NCBI RefSeq assembly: GCF_010389155.1
Contig: NC_057764.1
Span: 43,470,275 to 43,534,274, forward strand
Reading direction: 5' to 3'
DNA length: 64,000 nt
DNA from: Erigeron canadensis
Lineage: Eukaryota > Streptophyta > Magnoliopsida > Asterales > Asteraceae
This document shows, one piece after another, positions 34,251 to 45,799 of the stretch (its first letter is position 1; every line of letters starts with the position of its first letter). Under the pieces are notes generated by a model, which worked only from the letters and a program-made list of their open reading frames with translations, was not told the origin of the DNA and ran no database searches. The translations under genes and the position numbers were made by a program.

Positions 34251-35215
34251 TGTTAGGTCCAGTTTAAGCTAAACTGGAGCTCTCCAGTGACATCTGGAGA
34301 GCATGAGGAATTGTCCGAAATATTAGAAGTCCAGTTGCATTGTACAGGTTTAGCAACTGATGACTTCCTCCAGTTGAGATCAGAAGACTAAAATCTGAAA
34401 ACCTTCCAGTTGAAGTCAAAGACAACAAATGGAAGATAGAGATTGGCAATGGCAGCGAAGCCCAGTTGACAATCTACCAGATCAATCAACTGGAGAATCC
34501 TCCAGTGTAAATGCTCTTACAAAGCTTTACACTGATTACGAGGAGGACCTTTTTACTCTACATCCTTTTAACGGACAATGATATTGTCTTTGGATAAAGA
34601 TACAAAGATGTAGAGTGGTTGAATAAAGTAACCTTTTGTCTTACTTTATTTAACACACACAAAGGATTATTTAAACAATACTTTTGTGTGCTGTCAACCA
34701 TATTTGTACGTCGAAGTTGAGATCTCCATGCTCAATCTTCGACTATAAATAGAGGTCCTTGCACAAGCTGTTAAAAAAACTTTGCAAATACATATATTCT
34801 GCAATATTGGTGAACTTGTGCAATATTCTCTCAATCGCAAAGAGAAACATTTCACAACTCTAAGTGTTTCGATTGTTTAGGAGAATTTCCAAGTTTAGAT
34901 CAATTGTAATTCATGGGTTGTTAGGATATTTACATTCTTGTATTATCTTGGTTCCGCAACAACCTTGTATTTTATTTAAACAAGTAATAAATAAAATACA
35001 CTTGAAAATTACATATTGTCTCACCAGTTTATATACTCGTCATTTATATTATTGCATGTATTAATATTTTGTCACCTTAATACTTAATTCCAGTTAACCT
35101 GGTACACGATCATCTAAACTGGTCACATCCAGATTAATTGATCGTGTTGCAAAGTTCACTCACCATCGACATAGAGGTGTCTTCAGCACCCATCTAGTAA
35201 TAGTTGGGACTAAAA
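34251..35215 (+). repeat. Sirevirus 3' LTR
   Basis: 965 bp, nearly identical to the 5' LTR at 14091-15056. I see one missing C in the stretch near 34569 and one C-to-T change at about 34724. It is followed at once by the CAAAT target duplication (35216-35220), which fixes the LTR end. The TATA box is at 34744-34751. Confidence 0.93.
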
Positions 35216-35288
35216 CAAATTACCATACATAAGTGCATCAATTTTAGCCTATCAATTCATAGTCATCTCATCCATATCATTCATAATA

Positions 35289-35650
35289 CTAGTAGGACTT
35301 TACCCACCTACTAGTCGTAATCAACGATTTGGCTAGTAGGAATTTACCCACCTACTAGCTCTCAAAATTAATTTGTCTAGTAGGAGTTTACCCACCTACG
35401 AGCTCACAAAATAAATTTGGCTAGTAGGAATTTACCCACCTACTAGCTCACACAATCATTTTCAACATGGCCATGGATACAATGGCTAGTAGGAATTTAC
35501 CCACCTACTAGCTCTTACATACAATATGACTAGTAGGAATTTACCCACCTACTAGTTCTTACATACAATATGACTAGTAGGAATTTACCCACCTACTAGT
35601 TCTCACAATCAATCAAACAAATGGGTCATAGGAATTTACCCACCTATGAC
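35289..35650. repeat. Eight-copy palindrome array (CTAGTAGG...CCTACTAG)
   Basis: Eight units of about 26 bp with inverted arms CTAGTAGG and CCTACTAG around a conserved AATTTACCCA centre, separated by variable AT-rich linkers of roughly 18-40 bp. In the last unit (35625-35650) both arms change together to GTCATAGG and CCTATGAC, so pairing is kept. The third unit has one unpaired change (CCTACGAG). The array lies within the right half of the solo LTR. Confidence 0.88.
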
Positions 35651-37120
35651 CTCAAATATCAAAAACATGATTATATGCATATACACTCACCTTGTTTGCG
35701 ACCACAATTGCAAGATGACCATAAAACAACGTAATGCATTCAACCTATCAAATCACATTAAAAACACACGAATGGTCATTCATCATGTATAAGGTCACCT
35801 AGCCATAATCACTAGCATTCCAACACCCAACCCATCATTTACATTCTTATGTTAATCTTGGGTTTAGTTCACCTAACATGTATCTCTTATATCGTTTTCA
35901 TACAAAAAGTACCGTTTTATCATTTGACCAAGCTGCCTTCAAACGAGTGTAACTCAAGTTCTACTTACTCTTTTTACTTGATTCCAGTGGCCAAATTTAG
36001 GTGACACATATACCTACCTTTTATCTTTAGTGACCAATATGTGAATTGTCCTTCAAAGGTGACTTCTGGTCGTTTTAAAAATCAAAACTGCTGTTGTTAA
36101 ACAGCTTTGACCCTACTGCCTTCAAATGACCATAACTTGAGTTCTACACCATATTTTGACCTCATTCCAGTGGCCACTTCTTCTTAACACATTTTAGTAC
36201 ATTTTATATTCAGTGACCAAAACATGAATTAACTTGCAAGAATGTGTTTTACCCGTTTTAACAACAGACATCAGAATCATTTTTGCTGAAAGATCAGCAT
36301 TGCGCCACTGGATTCAAAAATTCATAACTAGAGTTCTACTTCGAATTTTGAACTCATTCTAGTGGGAAAATTTTGCTAACACAATAACCTACATTTTCTT
36401 TTTAGGACTCAACAAGTGAAAATGCTGTCATGAAGGTTTTTAACTCGTTACAACATCAGGGGCAGAATCTGTCCAGGTTTCTTCTTACTTCCATTCATCA
36501 AAATCTATCATGCAACTCAAATAAAACCCTAATTTGATTAACTTACAAGAACCCTAATTCATATTATATCAATTTACTCAATATAAAGAAAACCCCCAAT
36601 TTCCCCAATTCAATTTAATAATAAGAACCCTAATTTCTACAATAATTAAAACTATGATTAATAAGAAAATTACCTTAATGTTTCAAGAACAAAAATCATG
36701 AATTCAAGCCCTAATTTCTCCTCCTTCTTCCTCAAAATTTCAGCCACCACCACTAGGCATAAACCCCACTTTTCAATTTCTTAGATGAAGGAAGATTATT
36801 ATTATGATCAAGCTTTGAAGAATTTCTTGAATTACTTGGAGAATTAGAATTAAGGTAAAGATGGAAATGAAGAAAAGGTGAATAATGAAAAGGGTTGGTG
36901 GAATTGTGATTCAACAAAAAAAAAAAAAGAAGTGTCTGGCAACTTTTCTAAGTGCCACGACCCAAATGAGTTTTTGTGGGTATTTTACCCGCTATCCGCT
37001 AAAGTTCCAACTAAAACAATCCCATAATCAAAAATAACATACTAGGAAACTATTTTAATGTCAAAACTATAATATAGGTTAATTTTCATTGGCTTAATAA
37101 ATTTAGGATGTTACAATAAC

Positions 37121-37140
37121 CCAACAGTGGTATCACGAGC
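37121..37140 (+). other. End of outer 5' LTR and its primer-binding site
   Basis: CCAACA (37121-37126) completes the outer 5' LTR after the ATAAC duplication of the inserted solo LTR. TGGTATCACGAGC (37128-37140) follows after one base. It resembles the initiator tRNA-Met site TGGTATCAGAGC with one extra C. Confidence 0.7.
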
Positions 37141-37745
37141 CTACTATGTATGTTTTTGAATTACCAAAAGATCAAAACTTGAAGGGGGGTTAGGGTTCTT
37201 GATCATTGAATTTTCGGCTATATATATATGTATATATATTTAAATTGATTTTGTAATTTAATTACATTATTTAAATATGAAAAAAGTTTTATTTAATATA
37301 TATATATATATATATATGGTTTGAGATTTTCCAGAAAATAAAAAAAAAAAGTTTTTTTTAGGGTTCCTAATCCAAGTTTTGATTAAATTACATGTTTATG
37401 TGATAAATTATATGTAATTATGTGTTGTACCTTTAATTTTAATTGTTAAAAAGAAGTAAAAATCATGAATTTTTCATGCAAATCATTCATGATTCTTACT
37501 TAGATATATTGATATGAAATCTTGATCATTAGGGTTAATTATGCTAGATAATTGTATAATTAATTGTGTGACAATGTGAATTTTTCGTATAAACTTTTTG
37601 TTTTGCGACAGTTTACTAAAAAATTCATATCTTTTAATCCGTAATGAGTTAGAGGTTTTTCTTTGAACTGTAGATTCTCAACACATAGGGCTAAAACTTT
37701 GTAGTTCTGGTCAAAATCTCAACACATAGGTTTTTCTTTTAATAT
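37141..37745 (+). other. Internal remnant of the outer element
   Basis: About 600 bp of AT-rich leader-type sequence with a TA microsatellite near 37290-37316. There is no gag or pol signature, so the coding region and most of the 3' LTR were lost by one or more deletions. Confidence 0.6.
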
Positions 37746-37925
37746 ATACGTTCCAACGTTGAGTGTGCAATCGTAGAGAGGTTAATTTAAACCTTGTTCT
37801 TATCTTTAATCTCTCCATTATAAGGTACATCTTTTATACTTTGGTAAATTAATTAAACTACATAGATTTTGTCTTCCGTTGCGTGCTTTATGATTTGTTG
37901 TGATAATTAGTTATATAACCCAACA
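37746..37925 (+). repeat. 3' LTR remnant of the outer element
   Basis: 180 bp matching the end of the outer 5' LTR (13122-13295 plus the CCAACA end) with about five differences. It ends CCCAACA and is followed by the GTTTG target duplication (37926-37930). Confidence 0.85.
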
Positions 37926-37930
37926 GTTTG

Positions 37931-39079
37931 GCTCACTATTATTGAAGTAACTCACTAATCCACCTCCATCATTCACCATTGTTAACCTCACATGTTTCAT
38001 CTATTAGACATATCTTTAGACAAACCAATTAAGTTGATTTATCATTATCCTTCATAAAATCAGCCCCTAACACCTCACTTGTGGTTCTTCTAATTTTTCC
38101 TTCAAAATGACATCAGTTGCACCAGATTAACATATACACACAAGTTTTAGTTATCAAGCCATACAAGTCGTGATACTGTCTAAATAAAAGAAAAAAACAT
38201 GTAGATCTAAATACGCACACCACCCACATTAAATAAGAACCCATTTTAATACAAACTGATATACATATGCCAAAATAGATTTGGGAAAGAAAACACACAC
38301 ATGTATGGTCTAATTCTTATGATGAAGATGAAAAAAAGAAAAAAAGATGGTGAAAAGTGGGAGGCAACGGGGGCAGAAGTAGATCGTGTTGCATAATTAA
38401 GTGGAGGTAGACGATGGTTGTGGGTTTGCCAGTTAGGGGTCTCCAATGATGGTCATGGTCGACCATATATGGTCTAATTCTTATGATGAAGATGGAAGAG
38501 AAATGATGGAATCAAAGACACTATATAAAGTTGTCTTGACTAAAATGACATTCATTCTTGGAACCAAAATGATACGGAGTATTAACTTTTACTATTGTGA
38601 AGCCACATATATATACACAAATCAATAATATATATACCTAGCATTTATTTAATCTCTAATTATTATAGATGTATAATACATTGTGTTGTGGGTCAGCTCT
38701 ATTGTTTTCCACTCCAATATATTGACGGCCACTATCTGTTTGCTTTTCTGCCACATTTTGTTCTTCTTGTCACATTTGATGTGTTTTTTCTTTCACAAAC
38801 CCAAAATTACTCTATATTTATCTTCCAATCAATTTAAAAGATATAAAATATACATGTATCTTAAGTAAAATGAAACATACATACAAAAACAGAGTGAGAA
38901 CTGTAACAAAACAAGAAAAAACGATTGAAGCCTATCTTTAACAGAATCAGTTTAACACATCATCGTTTAGTATGGTGCAAGCAACAGTCAAAATAGTTCT
39001 TGTGCTATTGAAATCTAGAACTTATTCTTAAGTTTTTTTTTCTACATTGTGTTAAGCTCTAGTTACACTGATGTTTTAT
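37931..39079. other. Intergenic DNA
   Basis: No gene is supported. A short near-duplication of GTATGGTCTAATTCTTATGATGAAGATG occurs near 38302 and 38465. Short reading frames here have no recognisable motif. Confidence 0.5.
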
Positions 39080-40370
39080 TCACCAAAAAAGTCGTGCAAA
39101 ATGCACTTTTCAATCCTGTAAAAAATAAGCTAACCTATGTTAGTGATGCTATCTCCATAACCAGATCCAAGTGTATGCTAACGGATACGACTCAATGAGA
39201 CAACACCTCATTTAGAACTAGTGTTGTCAAAACGCATCTTTCTTTAAGGTATATGTTACCAAAAGGGAATCACCAACCCAAAGGCACTTAGTATAAAAGT
39301 TTTGGGAGCACACAATAAGGAGAGACCCATCCGGACTATTGGTCACAGATAATAGGTCGCCCGACCAGCCATGCTAAGTCATATGGATGACCACCTAAAC
39401 TCTGAATCCACAATCATGTCTGTACGTGTCTCATCAGTTCCTACATACATTACTACGTTGTGTGCAGCAAGCCAGCAACTTAACTGGCTAACGAAGTGAA
39501 GAGAAAATGTCCCGTAACAGCCAACTTTAGGAACCTTCTAGAAGGTTACCTGAAACCTTATAAAGTCTCCTTTCCAGGATGAGCTCAATCACATACTACA
39601 CACAATACATATATCTATAGTGGTGTTAAACAGGACAAGTTCCAGCAAAGAATCGCAAACAGATTTAAGATCATCACCACACAACATTCCACCATTATAG
39701 ATTCAGTATTAAACCAAATGTACACAAGTAAGCATACTTATGTTTAAGCATGTAAGGTTTTTAACACCTGGAACCAGCCACCCGACAAGTTCATTTGGTC
39801 TTTACCAGTTCACGGGATCAAACTTGTGGCCTCTGCCACACAAAGTCACATAACAATAGGCGTCGACTGAAAAACGCTATTGTCAAGCTGCATCATTCCT
39901 GGCATAAGGTATATTCAGCAAAGGACATAACACTATAGATTCATTAACTTACCAGGGATCTATAATATGATTGTGACTAAAAGTCTAAGCTATATAAGTC
40001 ATGTACACATATCTAACTATAACTATATATACAATAGCAAAAGGAACCAAAATCAAACAACAATGTAATCCCTTCGTGGCTTTGTTAGTAGAACCATCAT
40101 TTTGTAAACTATGCGAGGCTCCTACATAATACACACATAAAATCAATGCTAGGTGAAGCTATGAATTATAAGCAAACATGAAAGTAACACACCAGAAAGC
40201 ATTAGTTAAGTTCTAAAACGTCTCCAGCAACTTTGCATCTCAAATACCAGACTGTGATACCTACAACAATCTAAGTTAACCTACTAATATTATCATAGAG
40301 TTTTGATGCTAAATTTAACAGAACAGGCTACCTTACCTCGCTACCAACATCTTTTAGCAATCTTTTTCTT
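39080..40370 (-). other. Conserved downstream block of F-box unit 1
   Basis: Non-coding sequence after the pseudogene stop, shared with the blocks before 47090, 54560 and 61645. Most frames are interrupted. It may contain spliced 3' UTR exons, because an AG is followed by a conserved GAGxCTCGCATxGTxTA block in all units, but this is unproven. Confidence 0.4.
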
Positions 40371-41430
40371 CTATTCAGCCCACTTGATTTCTTTACCACA
40401 AGGGAATCCACTGTTAATCAACTCAAGGCTTTCCACATATTTTGTCATCCGGATATTACAATAAGGTCTGAAGCTCAACAGTGTTGAAAGCCCGGCCGTA
40501 CGAGTATTATAAACCTTGGCTTCCCCATCAGTTCGAAAATCAGGAAATGTCTCGATGAGCAAATCACCGTTGAAAGTGGGTTGCAACAGTGGGCCAACAA
40601 TGAATCGGGGGGATTCCAGTTTGAGAAAAACAGACCACGCGGAAACATTATAAGACGCAGTCTTCTTCACCCAGATCCAAGCATCCTTACCCTTTGTACA
40701 CATTACAGCTACAGAGCCATTCATCTCTCCAAGTTGTTTAAATTCCCAGCTGGGTTCGGCATCGAAAATGAGCCAAAAACATGGGTGCTCAAATCAAATG
40801 TCATGATGATACAACGGGGTTTGTTTGGAGACTCACTTGCAACCCAATACAATGTTGTATCGATCAAATATGAGTTACACCTAAGATGATGAAACATACC
40901 AGCAGGGGGAGCGATCGGAGACCAAGAACCTGACTTAAGGCTGTAGATATAGGGTCTAAGTGTAGCCCCATAATGTATAGTCATGGTCTTGTAATCATTG
41001 GCGATTGGGTCAAAACCAAACCCAACAGTCATGTTAGAAGATCTACTCCGCAATGGATGCTTTGGGATCATTAATTCCGAAAAGTTCCACAGACACATAC
41101 CTAAAGCCATATCAACTAAACACAGAATTCCATTGCATGAACCAGCTATTTGGACTTCAACTCTGGGGTACTCGACTGCTGTAACGCCCTGGTATCCTTC
41201 ACCAGAAGAAAGTGGCAACCGGTCTTCCTCATGCAACGTGTAGATATCCTTACCACCCATGACATTGTTCATGATGAGGACTTTTTGAGATATTTGCACC
41301 AGTCCCAGAGTGTACTTGCGGATGAAATCTGGGCTGGAGATAAGAGTGCACCATGATTTTGAAAGACTCCTAAATCGTGCAGCTTTGTGAAGATTTTACC
41401 AACCAACTCATGAGGCAAATAATCAGACAT
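40371..41430 (-). pseudogene. F-box/FBA protein pseudogene (unit 1)
   Basis: The frame starts MSDYLPHELVGKIFTKL at 41430, as in the intact paralogues, but a 16-bp deletion near 41379 removes the codons for the PVKSLLRF part of the F-box and shifts the frame. A second open piece (about 41299-40721) carries the FBA core, VQIAGSCNGILCLVDMALG and VGFGFDPIANDYK. A one-base loss near 40756 (CCGG to CCG) shifts the frame again before the last piece (40724-40371, ending KEIKWAE). A short loss after WNFS also removes the Arg-rich turn seen in the others. No intact SCF-binding F-box can be made, so it is probably inactive. Confidence 0.88.
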
Positions 41431-42375
41431 TTTGCAACAACAGCAGCGTTCCTATAGATTTGTTTCCATAGAGATAAAAAGAAAAACAGTTCATCGTCAT
41501 CTCAACAAGTTAAAGCATATATAAATGGGTGATATATGTGCAAGCTCAAAGACATTTATAAAATCTTTTTCAAATTGCATATATGAGTTGCGAATTGCAT
41601 CTTTCTATATCTTTTTATCGCAAAAAGATGCATCTTTGATGAAGCCTCTTATCAAAAACCCAATGTGAATTTACCGGGAAACGAAAGACCCCCAATGTGA
41701 ATTTACCGAGAAACAAACCCAAAAATGTTGGATGACACTTTTTATCAAACACCCGGGGGACTGTTTGGCAAGGGGTTTTTAAGAACCCAAAAAGCTCTTA
41801 AAACTTCACCAGTAAGTCAGGAACAACAATAGTACCATTTTTAGAAAAAGATATATAATACAGTATTAATTTTAAGGATTTTGCTAAAATAACATGTTTA
41901 AAAAAAATGTTAACACCAACCCCTAATTTCCTGAAATTAAAGACAAAAACAGATAAATTATTATGCGCACATCCAATAGGGCTAACCTTTAATTTAAAGT
42001 TTTGAACCAACTAGTCAAATAATATTGATTTATACTAACCAATATTATAATGTATATTAACGTATTGACTATTTGGATTTCTTTTATCACCATCATAAAT
42101 TTTGACCATCTTATTAATAAATCATTAAACTACTAACAAATTTTAAAAATATCTCAAAAAATTGTATAACATGTCTAAAGAATAAAAATGCTAGTGTTAT
42201 GAACAGCTAGTATGGATAAAAAATCTATATATATAAAAAAGAAGAATACTTACAAGTTAAAAAAGCAAGATGCAAGCAGAAGAATAGGTATGATTTTTAC
42301 TTTTTACTACCCAAAATTTGTAGTGAACTCAAATGAAAGGGGTAGGTCTCAATTATTAAATGGTAATGACACGTG
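41431..42375 (-). promoter_or_regulatory. Leader intron and promoter of F-box unit 1
   Basis: The leader intron donor GTAAGT reads on the - strand at 42253-42248, with an acceptor just upstream of the start codon (CTATAG near 41452). A CACGTG (G-box/ABRE core) lies at 42370-42375, about 120 bp upstream of the donor, and is conserved in all four units. Confidence 0.6.
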
Positions 42376-42470
42376 TAAGCATATAAATGGATAAGTACAG
42401 ATTTGTAACCAGTAAACGGGTACTTGTGCTTCATTTTTGATTTTTTACCGGTTGAGTTGTTTTCTAGAAA

Positions 42471-45400
42471 TGCTAGTAGTATAAAATTACTATGACCCAA
42501 AAAAAATACACTCAATGACTCAAACATAACATTCATATAAAATTAGACCCATTGTATACACGAATAATTTTAACGACATTTTCAAAGCATTATTAAATAC
42601 TAGATATATATCTATACAATGCGGCGGTGTAATGGCAACGGCAATTATGGACGGTGGCGGTGAAAATAGCGGTGTTGTTATTAATCTGGAGGTGATTAAT
42701 ATAAAAAGTGGCAATTTAGTTATTTTAAAATTTGATTGATGTATGTTGTAAGTTATAATAATTTTATTAAAAGTATCATAGGTATTTCAAGTTATTTTAA
42801 GTTGTAATGTTTAAAATAGTGAATAACATAGAAATATTTTAGAATTATCAACTATTTAGTTAAAAAAATAAAATGACAAATACTTTATATAATGTAATAT
42901 AGATAGATATAGATATGTAAACAAAAAACCATACAAATTTAGATATAAAAACGTATGAAAAAACACCGATTAATTCAAATACAATTAATGTAAGTTAAAG
43001 AATGTAATTTCCAAACATTAAAACATATATCTTACTTCATCTTTTATAATATTTTTTTTATAAAAGTATTTATTGTAACATTTCTCGTAAAGATTTAACT
43101 CTAGAGATTGTCTTTGATTTTTGTTATCTACGCGAGTTGCACTAACATAATGGGTAACTACCTGAAATTTATTAATCCGATTTTTTCCTCAAACAACATT
43201 ATGAATATTTTGACGTGAATTGAAGACAATATATCAATTGAAAAAGATTAAAGTTCTCTAAATGGATTAAACAAAACTTTATTAACAAAAGATAAGTTAT
43301 TTTATAAATGATCACATGAATGTAACAAATTGTTGTATTTTCCATTATTATATCACGTGTAACAACTATCTATTAAATTTTTTAAAGATTTATCGAATTA
43401 TTGTTTATTAAAATGAACTAGACTAATGTCCACACGATACAACGACGATGAAGATAGCAGTAGCGTTATGATGGTGGCGATTGGTGTAAGACCATCCCCA
43501 TTGGGGTATATATGGGTGGTGTTGGTTCAAGCTTTTTTAGGACCTTAAACGAGATCAACTTTGGAGCCTAGTTTAAAAAGAATGCAAAGTAAAGTAAACA
43601 AAAAAAGAAAAAAAAAGTTGTCTGCTTCTAGCTGCTACTGTCTTCTGTCCTGTGCAGTTTTGCTCCTGTTGGTCAAACATCTCCTACTGGGCTGCTGTTA
43701 AGCGCATATGCAGCTCCTGTTGTTCGCTTGTTCAGTTGTTGCTGGCTTGGGTTGCTGTTGGGTTGTTGCTGCTGAGTTGTTGATGGCCGGTTACTGCTGC
43801 TTGGTTGTTGCTAAATAACTTGATCTATGGAGGTTAATTAACAAAATTCAGATTTACAAGTTAATTAACAAAAATCTCAAATTCACAATTTCACATAACA
43901 AAACTAAATAGAAAATAATCAAAGAAATCAGATTTACAAGTTAATGAAAAAAAACAATAAAAAATAGAAATCACATGAGTCTTGGAGTATATCAATTAAT
44001 AAACTTACCCAATACTATATATGAAATTTCGAGACCATGAGAACGTTGGAGGGTAATGCGGAGTCCCTCGACATACTCACAAGAATTGAATTCTGTCATC
44101 ATAGATTGAGAGATAAATTCGACAGATTCAATTTTTTAGGAAAGCCTTTTCTTTTTCTTTCGTGTCTGTGTCCTCTAATTTCCTTAGATGCGATCGTGCT
44201 TGTTTTTATATGGATAATGGATTATCCAAACCTTAAGCCCATTTAGTAAAATATGGGGGCCTTCATAACTTTGGGGAACCAAAGCGATGACTTAATCATT
44301 CCATTGATACCTCTGGGCTATATGAGTCGGTCGGTTGACAAAAAGTGAGAATCAATTGGTGGGGTCCATGTAATATACCCACCCACCTGTTCGTTGAACC
44401 TAACATTAGTCGGTCACGTTTTATTACATTGCAAGCGATATATTATATTTGTAATTAATATTCATATTTCACAATCAAATGGATTTTGTCTTGGTAAAAG
44501 CAAAAGCCATAATTTTATTTTCTTTTATCTTTGTTGAAGATTTTTTTTAATAATATAATATTATTAAGATTATAGTAAGACTTTCTTATTTAATTTATTA
44601 TTTTCTAAATTTATGACTTTATTCATGTATAACGTAACAGAAGTTATTTATTTGTTAAATATCTTTGATGATTGTAATATATTTTTTAATCTAGTTATTT
44701 ATGATGTTTAATAACTTAATTTTTTTATAACAAAAAGTATTTTAAGTATTAAATATAAATATTATTATTAATTTAAAAGATAGTTTAGTTGGGTTGTTAA
44801 TGAGAGTGTAAAAGTTATGTTTTGTTGGGTTGGATAAATATAAAAAAAAAATTAGTTTCTTAATGAATAGTACCGGTGAGTTGGGTTGTAAATGAAGATG
44901 ATCTAAACGGTGAGTAATATAAGTTACTGATGTTACATTATTTTAAAATTTTAGGGGTAGATATTATAATTAGTTTCATTAAAGATATATTGAGTATTAA
45001 ATAGGCTATGAATAATGTATTTGAAAATTCATTTTATCTTAGAAAATGTCATATATAACACTTGTATCTGACACAAGCACAAGTCTAGTACGAGTAATTA
45101 TACTCATTTAAGACTTTTCCTCCCCAAAATCCAAATTTAAACCTTACCCACTTTTGACCTGCTCTCATAACCACATCCATACCATATACCAGATCTATAG
45201 ACTACTCGGATGAAGCAAACTTGAAAAGCTTACAAGGTGCAAATTCATACATACAATAATCGTATTAACACCACCAATTCAACAATATCATCTAAGCCCA
45301 ACCGGACATTTAATGTCCCTTATATCTTTCGGCAAAATGTTGGTCACGGTTCAAAGCCTTTGAAAGACATATCGAGAAGTCTTTGCCAATTAGGTGGAGC

Positions 45401-45799
45401 ATGGGGGTTTTCTCTAGCATTAGCTAGTTTCCTCCAGAACGGTAGTGGGACTTCCACCGCCAGTCATGCCCTCGGATTAACTGTGCTGGTGACGTGGTCG
45501 ATCTCTACCGGAAGATGAAGAGGCATGCCGCTGAGTTCAATCACCACTGCTGTTAAAAAAAAAATTGTATAACGAGTACAAATTAAGGAAGTTACATCTC
45601 AGGTGAAACAGACTTGATAAACTTTCAAGTCTCAAATTTATTGATCATATTAACAACAATACCATCTAATTTATACATATTCATCTTGTCTTGCTATGTA
45701 TTTCAAATTTATGAAATTACCTCACATGAAACATTCTTGAAAAGCTTTCAAGTTGACAAGTTGTGTTTTTTTAAAATAGATATGTACAAAAAAAACACA
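42471..45799. other. Spacer between F-box units 1 and 2
   Basis: No gene is supported. It contains a GGCGGTGTAATGGCAACGG-type fragment (about 42590-42910) related to the one near 10770-11140. A CTG/GTTG-rich low-complexity stretch lies at about 43640-43810, where pieces such as TTGTTGCTGCTGAGTTGTTG repeat loosely. An inserted A-tailed segment lies near 45296-45576. The remainder is AT-rich. Confidence 0.5.
45296..45576 (+). mobile_element. Inserted segment with A-rich tail (possible retroposed fragment)
   Basis: Units 2 and 4 align through CAATAxCATCTAA (about 45283-45295 and 59559-59570) and again at TACAAATTAAGxAAGTTACATCT. Unit 2 alone has about 280 bp between them. The extra piece is less AT-rich than its surroundings and ends with a run of ten A (about 45555-45564). 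It has an open frame at 45237-45518 that I do not recognise. A retroposed transcript fragment or SINE-like insertion would explain the tail. No clear target duplication is seen. Confidence 0.4.

Larger units (their letters stand above)
14091..35215 (+). mobile_element. Sirevirus-type Copia retrotransposon, apparent tandem with a gap
   Basis: It is flanked by the 5-bp duplication CAAAT (14086-14090 and 35216-35220). The order is LTR, primer-binding site, gag, pol, spacer with promoter-like sequence, long extra ORF, polypurine tract, LTR, 100 N, partial pol, spacer, extra ORF, polypurine tract, LTR. Protease, integrase, reverse transcriptase and RNase H appear in Copia order. A long ORF after pol is the hallmark of the Sirevirus (SIRE/Maximus) lineage. 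By my reading the outer LTRs differ by only about two positions in 965 bp, so insertion was recent. The middle LTR differs more, mostly by one-base gaps. The LTR ends in AAAA rather than the usual CA. Confidence 0.9.
13296..37115 (+). mobile_element. Solo LTR, probably Ty3/Gypsy, split by the Sirevirus
   Basis: The left part is 13296-14090 and the right part 35221-37115, about 2.69 kb in all. It is flanked by the 5-bp duplication ATAAC (13291-13295 and 37116-37120). Its ends are AGTAACGACAC and GGATGTTACA, an inverted TGTAAC/GTTACA pair with the first T changed to A. No primer-binding site, polypurine tract or coding domain of its own is present and each flank shows only one LTR, so it is a solo LTR left by recombination. 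It has a TATA box at 14018-14025 (TATAAAAG). A four-copy palindrome cluster lies near the left end and an eight-copy palindrome array in the right part. The superfamily is inferred from LTR length and the TGTAAC...GTTACA ends. Confidence 0.75.
12608..37925 (+). mobile_element. Outer LTR retrotransposon (probably Copia), gutted and nested into
   Basis: The outer boundary is set by the 5-bp direct repeat GTTTG at 12603-12607 and 37926-37930, and by matching ends TGTTGG (12608) and CCAACA (ending 37925). The 5' LTR is 12608-13295 and resumes as CCAACA at 37121-37126 after the inserted solo LTR. It has a TATA box at 12924-12931. A primer-binding-site-like TGGTATCACGAGC follows at 37128-37140. Only about 600 bp of internal sequence remains (37141-37745), with no coding domain. 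The 3' LTR is a 180-bp remnant at 37746-37925 that matches 13122-13295 plus the CCAACA end, with about five differences. The Copia assignment is an inference from LTR size and termini. Confidence 0.8.

Noticed and set aside
35289..35650. CRISPR-like array of repeats and spacers
   Set aside because: Eight similar palindromes with variable linkers superficially resemble a CRISPR, but this is plant nuclear DNA within an LTR, the linkers are AT-rich and uneven, and no cas gene exists.
13291..37930. The duplicated 180 bp at 13122-13295 and 37746-37925 as independent insertions
   Set aside because: The GTTTG duplication and the TGTTGG/CCAACA ends show that they are the two LTRs of one outer element.
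43640..43810. CTG/GTTG-rich stretch as a coding repeat
   Set aside because: Frames are short and interrupted; it is low-complexity DNA without gene context.
44037..44246. 69-codon frame between F-box units
   Set aside because: No homologous frame in the other spacers and no recognisable motif.
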